Of a stretch of 64,000 nucleotides of DNA, positions 37,644 through 47,125 are shown piece by piece (the stretch's first letter is position 1; each line of letters starts with the position of its first letter). Made by a program: the position numbers and the translations under genes. The DNA is taken from assembly GCF_000383095.1 (NCBI RefSeq), contig NZ_AORL01000016.1, positions 1-64,000 on the forward strand, read 5' to 3'. A model generated the notes under the pieces. The model was not told the origin of the DNA and did not search any database. It worked only from the letters and a program-made list of their open reading frames with translations. Source of the DNA: Sphingomonas sp. PR090111-T3T-6A. Its GTDB lineage: Bacteria; Pseudomonadota; Alphaproteobacteria; Sphingomonadales; Sphingomonadaceae.

Positions 37644-37671
37644 GAAAAAGGGCCGCCGGAAGGTGGCGGCC
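37644..37671 (-). promoter_or_regulatory. Terminator-like hairpin in the rpmH leader
   Basis: On the minus strand a perfect GGCCGCC / GGCGGCC stem with a 7-nt loop is followed by CTTTTTCG. It lies between the rpmH promoter and its start. This looks like an attenuator or a partial terminator. Confidence 0.5.
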
Positions 37672-37684
37672 ACGGTTGCCGGGT

Positions 37685-37713
37685 CCGATAGGGAAAGGGG
37701 GCCGAAGAGTCAA
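37685..37713 (-). promoter_or_regulatory. Probable rpmH promoter
   Basis: On the minus strand TTGACT (37713-37708), 17-nt spacer, TATCGG (37690-37685). The rpmH start is about 70 nt downstream. Confidence 0.55.
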
Positions 37714-37858
37714 TCCAAACCGGCAGTTGGCCGCGATATGGTTTGACCGGCCGCTCCGGGACAGGATGCCGGAGATGGTTTCGGGCCACCGGCGGGCATG
37801 GCGGCGCTCCCGGCGATCCGATATGATGCCGCCGGTTTCAGGGCGCGGAGAATGTGTC

Positions 37859-38167
37859 ATGTTCAGGCGAATGCCCGTGATGTCACTGGCCGGCATGAAC
37901 GCGGTCAGTGCGGCTGTCTCCGTGGCGATCATCTATTTCGCCTTCCGGGATTGGCCCGCGCGTTACGCCAGCCACAGCCTGTCTTGGAGCGTCGTGGCCT
38001 TCTTCCTCGCTTTTGTGAGCCTCTCGATCGCGGGAGTGATCGCGACGGCGCTTTATGCGCACCGGAAGCGCGAGACCCTCCTGCGCGTGGCCGCGGCGCC
38101 GGCGGTGCTGTTGGGGGCAGGCTTCGCGCTGGGGGTTCTGAAGGCGGCCCTGACCGGGGATTTCTAG
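37859..38167 (+). CDS. Hypothetical three-helix membrane protein
   Basis: 102 residues from ATG 37859, with GGAG 8 nt upstream. Three hydrophobic segments (VSVAIIYFAFRDW, FFLAFVSLSIAGVIATALY, LLGAGFALGVLKAAL) with a basic loop (YAHRKRETLLRVA). Not recognised. It is convergent to the PGPGW-like gene. Confidence 0.6.
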   Translation: MFRRMPVMSLAGMNAVSAAVSVAIIYFAFRDWPARYASHSLSWSVVAFFLAFVSLSIAGVIATALYAHRKRETLLRVAAAPAVLLGAGFALGVLKAALTGDF

Positions 38168-38185
38168 AAGCGGCCGGAATCTCTG

Positions 38186-38500
38186 TCAGGCGGCAAGATT
38201 CTGGGAGGGCGACAGCTTTTCCCGTTCCCGCCGGCGTCGTGCGCTTGCCCGGCGCATTCCCCAGTCCACCCATTCGCCGAGCCTGGGCCAGCGGCGCTTG
38301 GCGCGGACATAGAAGCGGCGCGCCCAGGGCGAGGTCTCCAGCAGCAGCGCGAATCCCGCCGCCAGCACGAAGATGCCGCCCGGCCCCGGCAGCAGGCCCA
38401 CGATCGGTGCCGCCAGAATCAACACCCAGCCCAGCGCGAACAGCACATGCTGCATCGCGTGGGTGCGTCGCCAAGCCTGCCATCGTGCGCGCCATGTCAT
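38186..38500 (-). CDS. Small membrane protein (PGPGW-like)
   Basis: 104 residues from ATG 38500. Two hydrophobic segments surround a LLPGPGGIFVLAAGFALLLET core that resembles the PGPGW family of short inner-membrane proteins. The C-terminus is very basic. Function unknown. Confidence 0.68.
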   Translation of the reverse strand: MTWRARWQAWRRTHAMQHVLFALGWVLILAAPIVGLLPGPGGIFVLAAGFALLLETSPWARRFYVRAKRRWPRLGEWVDWGMRRASARRRREREKLSPSQNLAA

Positions 38501-38596
38501 CACGGATGAATGTGGGGCAGGCGTGTGACAATCGCAATCGCTGGACAGGCGCTTCGGCGCGGTTAGGGTGCGGATCGGGGCATATCGGGGGGTGGC

Positions 38597-40105
38597 GTGG
38601 TCGCGATTGTCTCGACCGTGGCGTTTCTGGGGCTGGAGGCGAGGGCCGTCGAGGTGCAGGTGCAGCTCGCGGCGGGGTTGCCGGCGTTCGTCATGGTCGG
38701 CCTGCCCGACAAGGCGGTGGGCGAAAGCCGCGAGCGGGTGCGCGCCGCGCTCGCCGCGATCGGGCTGGCGCTGCCGCCCAAGCGGATCACCGTCAATCTG
38801 TCGCCGGCCGACCTGCCCAAGGAGGGCTCGCATTTCGACCTGCCGATCGCGCTCGGCCTGCTCGCCGCGATGGGCGTGGTGGACCATGAGACGCTGAGCG
38901 GCTTCGTCGCGGTGGGCGAGCTGGGGCTGGACGGGCGGGTTGCGCCCGCGCCGGGCGTGCTGCTGGCGGCGCTCCACGCGTCCGAGCAGGAGAAGGGCCT
39001 GATCTGCCCCGCCGCACAGGGGCCGGAGGCGGCGTGGGCGGGGCGCATCGAGGTGGTCGCCGCGCCCGATCTGCTGGCGCTCATCAACCATCTGAAGGGC
39101 AGCGGCCAGATCGCGCCGCCGGGCGCCGGGCAGGTCGAGCCGCCGGTGATGGGGCCGGACCTCAAGCAGGTGAAGGGGCAGGAAACCGCCAAGCGCGCGC
39201 TGGAGATCGCGGCGGCGGGTGGACACAACATGCTGATGGTCGGGCCGCCGGGGGCGGGCAAGTCGCTGCTGGCGTCCTGTTTGCCGGGCATCCTCCCCGA
39301 TCTGGCCCCTGCTGAGGCGCTGGAGGTGTCGATGGTGGCGAGCGTCGCGGGAGAGCTTCCCGGCGGCCGGCTGCTCCGTGCCCGGCCGTTCCGCAGCCCG
39401 CATCACTCCGCCTCGATGGCGGCGCTGACCGGAGGCGGCCTGCGTGCGAAGCCGGGGGAGGTGAGCCTCGCCCATCTCGGCGTGCTCTTCCTCGACGAGC
39501 TGGCGGAGTTCCAGCGCCCGGTGCTCGACTCGCTGCGCCAGCCGATCGAGACGGGCAGGGTGTCGGTCGCGCGGGCGAACGCGCATGTCACCTTTCCGGC
39601 GCGGGTGCAGCTCGTGGCGGCGATGAATCCGTGCCGGTGCGGACATCTCGGCGACGCCTCGCTCGCCTGCGCTCGCGCACCCCGCTGTGCGGCCGATTAT
39701 CAGGCGAAGGTGTCGGGGCCGCTGCTCGATCGCATCGATCTTCATGTCGAGGTGCAGGCGGTGTCTGCCGCCGATCTCGTCCTGCCGCCGCCCGCCGAAG
39801 GCTCGGCCGAGGTCGCCGGGCGTGTGGCCGGGGCGCGGGGCGTGCAGACGGCGCGCTACCGGGGGCATGCCGCCCGCACCAACGCCGAGGCGGACGGCGA
39901 CCTGCTCGACCGCGTCGCCACGCCCGACGAGGCGGGACGCGCGCTCCTCGCGCAGGCGGCAGAGGCGATGCGCCTCTCCGCGCGCGGTTATCATCGCGTC
40001 CTGCGCGTGGCGCGGACCATCGCGGATCTGGCGGGCGCGGAGACCGTTCAACGCCTCCACGTCGCGGAGGCGCTGAGCTATCGGCGGAGGGCGCCGGTCA
40101 ACTGA
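38597..40105 (+). CDS. comM: YifB/ComM family AAA+ ATPase
   Basis: 502 residues from GTG 38597. It has an N-terminal ChlI-like domain (FLGLEARAVEVQVQLAAGLPAFVMVGLPD) and an Mg-chelatase-type ATPase domain: Walker A VGPPGAGKSLLA (about 215), Walker B LGVLFLDELAEF. A zinc-like motif (NPCRCGHLGD) and a C-terminal MgCh domain follow. ComM promotes branch migration in natural transformation; many family members are untested. Confidence 0.92.
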   Translation: MVAIVSTVAFLGLEARAVEVQVQLAAGLPAFVMVGLPDKAVGESRERVRAALAAIGLALPPKRITVNLSPADLPKEGSHFDLPIALGLLAAMGVVDHETLSGFVAVGELGLDGRVAPAPGVLLAALHASEQEKGLICPAAQGPEAAWAGRIEVVAAPDLLALINHLKGSGQIAPPGAGQVEPPVMGPDLKQVKGQETAKRALEIAAAGGHNMLMVGPPGAGKSLLASCLPGILPDLAPAEALEVSMVASVAGELPGGRLLRARPFRSPHHSASMAALTGGGLRAKPGEVSLAHLGVLFLDELAEFQRPVLDSLRQPIETGRVSVARANAHVTFPARVQLVAAMNPCRCGHLGDASLACARAPRCAADYQAKVSGPLLDRIDLHVEVQAVSAADLVLPPPAEGSAEVAGRVAGARGVQTARYRGHAARTNAEADGDLLDRVATPDEAGRALLAQAAEAMRLSARGYHRVLRVARTIADLAGAETVQRLHVAEALSYRRRAPVN

Positions 40106-40120
40106 CAGGGAGGAAAGACG

Positions 40121-40645
40121 ATGGAATGGATGATCCTGCCGCTCAAGCGCTACGCGCAGTTCACCGGCCGTTCGACGCGCCGGGAGTTCTGGATGTGGGT
40201 GGTGTTCCTCATCATCGTCTCGATCGTGCTCAGCGTCCTCGACGGGGTGCTGGGGCTCGGCGGTTCCAACAGCGTTACGCACACGAGCCTCGCCGGGCCG
40301 GACGCGACCGGCTTCAGCTATGGCGCGACGACCCACGGGGGCTGGCTCACCGGCCTGTTCAGTCTGGCCGTGCTGGTGCCCAACATCGCGGTCAGCGTCC
40401 GCCGGCTGCACGACATCGACCGCAGCGGCTGGTGGATCCTGATGCCGCTGGCGCCCTATGCGCTGGGCGCGATCCTGATGGCGGGCGCGCACGCTTTCAT
40501 CGTGGCGGGACTGGCGGTGTTTCTGGGCTTCGTCGGCGCGATCGTGCTGCTGGTGTGGTACTGCCTGCGCGGCACGCCCGGTCCTAACCGCTTCGGCCCC
40601 GATCCGCTGGCTGACATGTCGGACCTCAACGAGACGTTCCGCTAA
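40121..40645 (+). CDS. DUF805 membrane protein
   Basis: 174 residues. Family start WMILPLKRYAQFTGRSTRREFWMWVVF and the VSVRRLHDIDRSGWWIL segment are typical of DUF805. Four hydrophobic helices. Function unknown. It sits 15 nt downstream of comM. Confidence 0.88.
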   Translation: MEWMILPLKRYAQFTGRSTRREFWMWVVFLIIVSIVLSVLDGVLGLGGSNSVTHTSLAGPDATGFSYGATTHGGWLTGLFSLAVLVPNIAVSVRRLHDIDRSGWWILMPLAPYALGAILMAGAHAFIVAGLAVFLGFVGAIVLLVWYCLRGTPGPNRFGPDPLADMSDLNETFR

Positions 40646-40874
40646 GCGGGGACGTGCGAGCGCTACCATTAGAGGCTTGACCCGGACAGCGTTGTCGTCC
40701 GACGATAGGGCCGCGCCGCGACACAGACAGGCGGCGCGAGGAGGGGCATGGCCAGTTCAGCGATCGGGGCGCACGGGCGCCTTCCGGATATCGCCTGGCC
40801 GATGCTCCGGGGCGGACCGTTCCGGCCTGCCCCGCCATCATCGCCGACCGTCCGGCCCACCTGAGAGGATGCCC

Positions 40875-43103
40875 ATGCGCGCTTCGTTGTTCCTGACCAC
40901 CGCCGTCGCCTGCGCGCTGGCGAGCGCGGCCACCGCCGCCATCCCGGCCGTGAGCCCCACCGCCTGGAAGAACACCGCGCTCTCGGCCGATCAGCGCGCC
41001 GACCTGCTGGTGAAGGCGATGACCGAGGACGAGAAGCTGCTGGTCGTCACCGGCTATTTCGGCGTGCAGCAGGATTGGAACAAGTTCCAGTTCCCCGAGG
41101 CGCGGCTCCAGTCGGCGGGCTTCGTGCCGGGCGTGCCGCGCGTCGGCTTCACCCCGCAATGGCAGAGCGACGCCGGCAGCGGCGTTGCGACGCAGGGCGA
41201 GGCGACCCCGGCGCTGGAGCGCACCGCGCTGCCGTCGGGCATCCTCAGTGCGTCCACCTGGGACCCGGCGATGGCGGAAGCCGGCGGCCGCATGGTCGGC
41301 GCGGAGGCGCGCGCGTCGGGCTTCAACGAGCAGCTCGCCGGTGGCATCGATCTCGATCGCGAGCCGGGCAACGGCCGCAACTTCGAATATGGCGGCGAAG
41401 ATCCGCTGCTCGCCGGCACGATGGTCGGCGCCTTCATCAAGGGCATCCAGTCCAACAGGATCGTCACCACGATCAAGCATTACGCTTTCAACGATCAGGA
41501 GACGGGCCGCAGCACGGTCAACGTCCATATCGACCCGACGGCGGCGCGGATGTCCGATCTGCTCGCCTTCCAGATCGCCATCGAGAAGGGCGATCCGGGC
41601 TCGGTGATGTGTTCCTACAACCTCGTGAACGGCGCACACGCCTGCCAGAACGACTGGCTGCTCAACAAGGTGTTGAAGGGCGACTGGGGCTATAAGGGCT
41701 TCGTCATGTCGGACTGGGGCGCCCAGCACGACACGGTGAAGGATGCGCTGGGTGGGCTGGATCAGGAGACGGGCGTCTCCAAGGCCGACAATTATGTCTG
41801 GCGCGACAAGCTCAAGGCCGCGATCGCGAGCGGCAAGGTTCCGATGGCGGTACTCGACGACAAGGTGCGCCGCATTGCCCGCGCGCTGATCGCGAGCGGC
41901 GCGATCGACGATCCGGTCGCGCCCGGCCCGATCGATTTCGCCGCCCATGCCAAGGTGTCGCAGGCCGACGCCGAGGCCGGCATCGTGCTGCTGAAGAATG
42001 AGGGTGGTATCCTGCCGCTCGCCGGCTCGGCGAAGACGATCGCGATGATCGGCGGTCATGCCGATGTCGGCGTGCTGTCGGGCGGCGGCTCGGCGCAGGT
42101 CTATTCGCCGGGCGGCAATGCCGTGCGCGGGCTGGGCCCGAAGGCGTGGCCGGGGCCGATCGTCTATGACAAGTCCTCGCCGGTCGAGGCGCTCAAGGCC
42201 GAGCGGCCGGGCGCGGCGATCTCCTACAACGCCGGCACTGATCCGGCGGCGGCCGCGGCGGCGGCGAAGGGGGCGGATGTCGCCATCGTCTTCGTGACGC
42301 AGTGGACGGCGGAGTCGCTCGATTTCCCGCTGACGCTGCCGGACAATCAGGATGCGCTGGTCGCGGCGGTGGCAGCGGCCAATCCCAACACCATCGTCGT
42401 GCTGGAGACGGGCGGCGCCGTCACCATGCCGTGGATCGGCAGCGTGAAGGGCGTGGTCGAGGCCTGGTATCCCGGCACGCGCGGCGGTCCCGCCATCGCG
42501 CGGGTGCTGACCGGCGCGGTCAACCCCTCGGGCCATCTGCCGATCAGCTTCCCGCGCTCGGCCGAGCAGTTCCCCCGCGCGACGATCGCGGGCAAGGGCC
42601 TGCCCGAAACACAGGTGTTCGACGTCACCTACAGCGAAGGCGCGGCGGTCGGCTACAAGTGGCTGGACAAGCAGGGCGCGACCCCGTTGTTCCCGTTCGG
42701 CCACGGCCTCAGCTATACGAGCTTCGCGGGCGACGGTGTCTCGGCGAAGCTGGTCGGCGCGGACCTTCGGGTGAGCTTCCGCCTGCGAAATATAGGCAAG
42801 GTGGCGGGCGCCGATGTCGGCCAGATCTATGTGTCGCCGGTGGCGGGCGGCTGGGAGTCAGCCAAGCGGCTCGGCGGCTTCCGCAAGCTCATGCTCAATC
42901 CGGGGCAAGTGGGGGAGGCGACTGTCACGGTCGATCCGCGCCTGCTCGCCGTCTGGGATGAGGGCCGTCATGGCTGGCACGTCGCTGCCGGCCGCTATCG
43001 CGTGACGCTGGCCACGTCTGCGGCCGATCAGGGGGAGAGCGTGGAAGTGACGTTGCCCGAGCGCTGGCTCCCCGCAGGGCAGGGCGTGAAGGGCGGCGCC
43101 TGA
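40875..43103 (+). CDS. Secreted GH3 beta-glucosidase-like hydrolase
   Basis: 742 residues from ATG 40875 (GAGAGG 6 nt upstream). Signal peptide with LTTAVACALASAATAA. GH3 N-terminal domain with the nucleophile Asp in FVMSDWGAQHDT (about residue 279), a GH3 C-terminal domain (IVLLKNEGGILPL), and a C-terminal fibronectin-like domain. Probably periplasmic or exported and acting on beta-linked glucans or xylans; the substrate is not determined by sequence. It is convergent to GH31. Confidence 0.93.
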   Translation: MRASLFLTTAVACALASAATAAIPAVSPTAWKNTALSADQRADLLVKAMTEDEKLLVVTGYFGVQQDWNKFQFPEARLQSAGFVPGVPRVGFTPQWQSDAGSGVATQGEATPALERTALPSGILSASTWDPAMAEAGGRMVGAEARASGFNEQLAGGIDLDREPGNGRNFEYGGEDPLLAGTMVGAFIKGIQSNRIVTTIKHYAFNDQETGRSTVNVHIDPTAARMSDLLAFQIAIEKGDPGSVMCSYNLVNGAHACQNDWLLNKVLKGDWGYKGFVMSDWGAQHDTVKDALGGLDQETGVSKADNYVWRDKLKAAIASGKVPMAVLDDKVRRIARALIASGAIDDPVAPGPIDFAAHAKVSQADAEAGIVLLKNEGGILPLAGSAKTIAMIGGHADVGVLSGGGSAQVYSPGGNAVRGLGPKAWPGPIVYDKSSPVEALKAERPGAAISYNAGTDPAAAAAAAKGADVAIVFVTQWTAESLDFPLTLPDNQDALVAAVAAANPNTIVVLETGGAVTMPWIGSVKGVVEAWYPGTRGGPAIARVLTGAVNPSGHLPISFPRSAEQFPRATIAGKGLPETQVFDVTYSEGAAVGYKWLDKQGATPLFPFGHGLSYTSFAGDGVSAKLVGADLRVSFRLRNIGKVAGADVGQIYVSPVAGGWESAKRLGGFRKLMLNPGQVGEATVTVDPRLLAVWDEGRHGWHVAAGRYRVTLATSAADQGESVEVTLPERWLPAGQGVKGGA

Positions 43104-43115
43104 ACGGCGCCGCCC
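43091..43115. terminator. Hairpin between GH3 and GH31 genes
   Basis: A perfect 10-bp stem GGGCGGCGCC / GGCGCCGCCC, 5-nt loop, overlaps the GH3 stop. No T run in either direction; it may serve both convergent transcripts. Confidence 0.5.
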
Positions 43116-43122
43116 TCCCGCG

Positions 43123-45450
43123 TCACTCGCCGATGATGCGGACGAGCGACGCGGGGGCCTGACCCGTCGGCAAAGTGCCCGTCGCCGTGAGGCGGCGGGC
43201 CTTGTCGTCCCAGTTGAGCGTGGTGGTGCGGCCCGCCTTCGTCGTCACGCCATCGTCGTCGAACAGCGTGAACTGGGCGTCGCGACCCGGATAGACGCGG
43301 ATTTCCTCCAGCGGCTGCCTGGTCATCGTGCTCGACACCTGCGCGCCCATCGGCACGATCGAGCCCGCGCGGACATAGAGCGGGATCTTGTCGATCGGCG
43401 CCGCCGCCTCGATCCACTGGCCGCCGGCGATGCGCTTGTTGGTCCACCAGTCATACCAGTCGCTGCCGGTCGGCAGGTAGACTTGGCGAGCTGTCACGCC
43501 CTGATCGGTGACGGGCGCCACGAGGAAGGCCTGCCCCAGCATATATTCGTCACCGATGTTGGCGACGGCCGGGTCGTTCGGGAAGTCCATGAACAGCGCG
43601 CGCATGAAGGGCGTGCCCGTCTCGCTCGTGTGATGGCCGAGGCTGTAGAGATAGGGGATGAGCGCGTAGCGCAGGCGCAGGAACTGCTCCAGCACAGGCT
43701 CCGCCGCCTTGCCATAGGACCAGAGCGCCGTCGCCGGGCGCTGGCCGTGGATGCGCAGCGTCGGCGTGAAGGTGTTGTACTCGAACCAGCGGGTGAACAG
43801 CTCCGGATAATCCGGGTAGCTCGGGGGGGCGGCATCCGATCCGGCCGGGTCGAGCAGCAGCGGGCGCTCCGGCGTATGCGCGCCGGGGGTCTGCCAGCCG
43901 CCGGTATCGCTGCTCCAATAAGCGAGGCCCGTGGCGGTGAAGTTGAGGCCCGTCGGCACCTGACGCTTCAGGGCTTCCCAGCTCGAATCCACGTCCGACG
44001 ACCAGAACAGGCAGCCGTTGCGCTGCGCCCCCAGATAAGCGGCGCGGCACAGGATCAGGTTACGGAAACCGGGGCGATCCTTGGCCGAGCCCTCCGCCAC
44101 GCTCGCCGTGTGGAGCAGCGGGAAGACGTTGTGATACCGGTCGCCCGAGCCGATCGAATAGAAGGCGCCGTCCGGCACCAGATCGGGCTCGGTCTCATCG
44201 AGCCAGAACCAGTCGAAGCCCTTGGACGCGATATTGTCGCGGATCTTGCCCCAGAACCACTGGCGCGCATCCGGGTTGGTCGCATCGAGCAGTGCCCCCG
44301 CGCGGTCCGAGCGGATGGCGAGGCCGTCGATGGGATTGCCGTCCTTGTCGTGGAGCAGCCATTCCTTCGAGGCGAGGAAGTTGAAGTAGCGTGATTCCTT
44401 CTCGAAGCGCGGCCACACCGATATGATCGAGTGCATCCCCATCGCGTGCAGCTTGGCGTTCATGGCCGAGGGATCGGGGAAGGCGGTGGGATCGATGTCG
44501 AGCTGGCCCATCCGCGTCCAGTAGAACCAGTCGAGCACCATCACGTCGAGCGGCAGCTTGCGCTGGCGATAGCCCTCGGCGACCGACATCAGCTCGGCCT
44601 GGCTCTCATAGCGCGCCTTGCTCTGGATGAGGCCGAAGGCAGCCTTGGGCGGCAGCGGGGTCGGGCCGGTCAGCTTGGCGTAGCCGGCGGCGAGGTCGTC
44701 GCTGGTGGGACCAGTGACGACAAAGAAGGAGACGCGCTCGCCGACTTCGGAAGTGATGTGGGTGCGGCCGTTGAGGCCCGCCGACACGGTGGTTGCGGCC
44801 GGGTTGTCCCAGAGGATGCCGTAGCCGTGGCTGGAGATGAGGTACGGCACGCAGACCGTCTCGCCGGCCGGCGCGTCGTAATTGTGGCGGCAATCGATGG
44901 TGCGGCCGCGCAGATCGAGGATGCCCTCCTGATTCTGGCCGAGGCCGTAGAAATGCTCGTCCGGCGTCGTCGAGAAGCTGGCGCCGACGCGGAAGGTCTT
45001 TTCGCCGTTCACGGTGTGGGGCGCCATGTCCCAGCCGTTCATGGTGACGATCGGCTTGCCGTCCGCGCCCTTGATGATGACGGTCGCGCCGGGGAGGGCA
45101 GGCGCGAAATAACGCTGCATCTGGGTCGGCGGCGTCGGCTGCGGGCCGGTGGCGACGGTGACGTTCAGCTTCGACGAGGCGAAGACGTCGCCGCTCGCGT
45201 CGGTCGAGTGCGTCCAGCCCGTCGCGTCGGCATGGGCCGAGAGGCCGTAGCCCGGCTTGTCGGCGGAGAGCGCCTCGTCGGTGGCGATCGTCACGCGGAC
45301 GATATTGGCGGCATAAGGTTCGATCGAGACGAAGGCGCCATAACGATCGACGGTCGCCATCGGAGCGGCCGCAGCGGCCGAGGAGAGGGTGATAGCGGTA
45401 ACAGCCGTCGTCAAACTCAGCCAGCGAAGGCGGCGCGTCTTCTCGGTCAT
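43123..45450 (-). CDS. Secreted GH31 glycosidase
   Basis: 775 residues with an N-terminal signal peptide (LSLTTAVTAITLSSAAAAA). Galactose-mutarotase-like N-domain, then the GH31 (beta/alpha)8 barrel with the nucleophile segment FDWFWLDETEPDLV (about residue 415) and the acid/base segment CLFWSSDVDSSWEALKRQ ... YWSSDTGGW. C-terminal beta domains end with DUF5110-like strands. GH31 covers alpha-glucosidases, alpha-xylosidases and others. With the GH3 enzyme it may degrade plant or bacterial polysaccharides. Confidence 0.92.
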   Translation of the reverse strand: MTEKTRRLRWLSLTTAVTAITLSSAAAAAPMATVDRYGAFVSIEPYAANIVRVTIATDEALSADKPGYGLSAHADATGWTHSTDASGDVFASSKLNVTVATGPQPTPPTQMQRYFAPALPGATVIIKGADGKPIVTMNGWDMAPHTVNGEKTFRVGASFSTTPDEHFYGLGQNQEGILDLRGRTIDCRHNYDAPAGETVCVPYLISSHGYGILWDNPAATTVSAGLNGRTHITSEVGERVSFFVVTGPTSDDLAAGYAKLTGPTPLPPKAAFGLIQSKARYESQAELMSVAEGYRQRKLPLDVMVLDWFYWTRMGQLDIDPTAFPDPSAMNAKLHAMGMHSIISVWPRFEKESRYFNFLASKEWLLHDKDGNPIDGLAIRSDRAGALLDATNPDARQWFWGKIRDNIASKGFDWFWLDETEPDLVPDGAFYSIGSGDRYHNVFPLLHTASVAEGSAKDRPGFRNLILCRAAYLGAQRNGCLFWSSDVDSSWEALKRQVPTGLNFTATGLAYWSSDTGGWQTPGAHTPERPLLLDPAGSDAAPPSYPDYPELFTRWFEYNTFTPTLRIHGQRPATALWSYGKAAEPVLEQFLRLRYALIPYLYSLGHHTSETGTPFMRALFMDFPNDPAVANIGDEYMLGQAFLVAPVTDQGVTARQVYLPTGSDWYDWWTNKRIAGGQWIEAAAPIDKIPLYVRAGSIVPMGAQVSSTMTRQPLEEIRVYPGRDAQFTLFDDDGVTTKAGRTTTLNWDDKARRLTATGTLPTGQAPASLVRIIGE

Positions 45451-45577
45451 GATCGTCCTTGAGATCGTGGAGGCTCAATCTACCAAATATCGCATTTATC
45501 AGAGAATGCGAGGCAGAAGGGCCGCGACCTTCGGATGGGTTGCACCGGACAGGGCCGGCGCACCCATCCGGGAACGC

Positions 45578-47125
45578 TCAGTGGCTGTCGTTCTGGAAGG
45601 CTGCGAGAGCGCGATCACGGGCGGCGAAGGCGCGCTCGCGCACCTGCTCGGCGGCGGCCAGTGCGCGCTCGCGCTGGGCCTCGGCCTGGGCAAGGGCACG
45701 GTCCCGCTGCGCGTCGGCCAGAGCGAGGGCCTGTTCGCGCTGCATCTCGGCGTGCGCCCGCGCGCGCTCGGCGGCGGAGAGGGCTCGATCCCGCTCGCCC
45801 ATCGCGTCGCTGACGATCTTGTCGATGTCCCGTCCGCACAGCGCGAGCGTCTGCCAGTCGGCCGTTTCGGAGACGGGCGTCCCCTGCGCGCCGCAGGTGG
45901 CGGCCATCGCGTGGCGGGTGGAGGCGATCTGATCCCGCGCCATCATGGATTCGACCGGGTGCCCGGGATGCGCCACGCGGGCAAGGGCGGCGGCGCGGTG
46001 GGCCTCGGCGGCTTCGCGACGGCCTTCCGCGGCTTCGCGGCGCGCTTCGGCGGCCTCGCGGCGGCCTTCCTCGGCGGCGCGGCGCGCTTCCTGCCGCGCC
46101 TGTTCGGCATCGGCACGGATCTGGGCGATGTCCGCCTGCGAGAGGATGACGGGCTCGGCCGTGTTCGCCTCGCCCGAGGCGGTGACCAGCAGGCCCGTGC
46201 CGATCGCGCCCAGCGCCAGCATGCCACCCAGCCACAGGCGGGCCGAGCCGACCGGCCGGCGCGCCATCGTCTGGAGGCGGCGCTTCAGTTCGGCCTTGTG
46301 GCTGAGCGCGCAGGCGACGCCCGGCATCCGGGCGGACACCGACTTGAGGACGGCGCTGCCATAGGCGTGACGCTCGGCCGCGCTGACGCCCGCCAGCACG
46401 GTGGCGTCGCAGGCCAGCTCCTGATCGGCGCGGAACAGGCGATAGGCCTTGTGCGCCAGCGGATTCCACCAATGGAGCGCCAGCACGAAGAGCGCGACCA
46501 GATTGGCGAGGATGTCGTTGCGGTCATGATGCGCGCCCTCGTGCAGCAAAGCGAGCCGGCGCTCCGCCGGGCCATAGCGCTGCATGAAATCGGCGGGCAG
46601 GAAGATGCGGCGCTTGAACACGCCGGCGGCGACGGGGCCGTCCACCTGCTCGGTGATGAGGATGTCGACGCCGCACTCGCGGGTCAGCAGCACCGCCGAG
46701 CGCATCGCATGGCGCAGGAAGCCCAGATAGCGCAGCATCTGCCAGCCGAACCAGAGCGCCGCGCCGCCCAGCCACAGGACCATCAGCATCTCGGTGAAGG
46801 GGATGTGATGCGGTACGACGGCAGGCGGCAGGGGCGGCAGGGGAGCCGATGGCGGCAGCGGCACGGACGGCGGGGTTGCCAGCCGGACGGCACTGGCCGG
46901 ATCGACGAGGCCGACGACCGAATGGCCGGGAGCGACATGCCACACCGGCACATAGAGCGTCCGCCAGCCCGGCAGCGACGGCATCAGGAAGCGCAGCGCC
47001 GGCAGCGCCCACAGCCAGTAAGCGACGCGCGGGCCGAAGGCGACGGCCGCCGGCTTACGCAGGGCCAGCACGAGCAGCGCCAGCAGGGTGGTGGCGATCA
47101 GGGTCTGAAGGGTCCACTCGGTCAC
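45578..47125 (-). CDS. M56 (BlaR1-like) membrane metallopeptidase with long coiled-coil tail
   Basis: 515 residues, GTG start at 47125 overlapping the BlaI-type gene (GTGA). Four hydrophobic helices in the N-terminal half and the zinc motif HEGAHH (about residue 195) with ELACDA downstream (third ligand). The last 170 residues are repetitive and charged (REAAEARREAAEGRREAAEA, then ALADAQRDRALAQAEAQRER), which predicts a long coiled coil, presumably periplasmic. No penicillin-binding sensor domain is present, unlike classical BlaR1. Confidence 0.9.
   Translation of the reverse strand: MTEWTLQTLIATTLLALLVLALRKPAAVAFGPRVAYWLWALPALRFLMPSLPGWRTLYVPVWHVAPGHSVVGLVDPASAVRLATPPSVPLPPSAPLPPLPPAVVPHHIPFTEMLMVLWLGGAALWFGWQMLRYLGFLRHAMRSAVLLTRECGVDILITEQVDGPVAAGVFKRRIFLPADFMQRYGPAERRLALLHEGAHHDRNDILANLVALFVLALHWWNPLAHKAYRLFRADQELACDATVLAGVSAAERHAYGSAVLKSVSARMPGVACALSHKAELKRRLQTMARRPVGSARLWLGGMLALGAIGTGLLVTASGEANTAEPVILSQADIAQIRADAEQARQEARRAAEEGRREAAEARREAAEGRREAAEAHRAAALARVAHPGHPVESMMARDQIASTRHAMAATCGAQGTPVSETADWQTLALCGRDIDKIVSDAMGERDRALSAAERARAHAEMQREQALALADAQRDRALAQAEAQRERALAAAEQVRERAFAARDRALAAFQNDSH

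Noticed and set aside
38186-40669. Long minus-strand frame over comM and DUF805
   Set aside because: Only its last 104 codons (38186-38500) form a believable gene. The rest is the shadow of comM.
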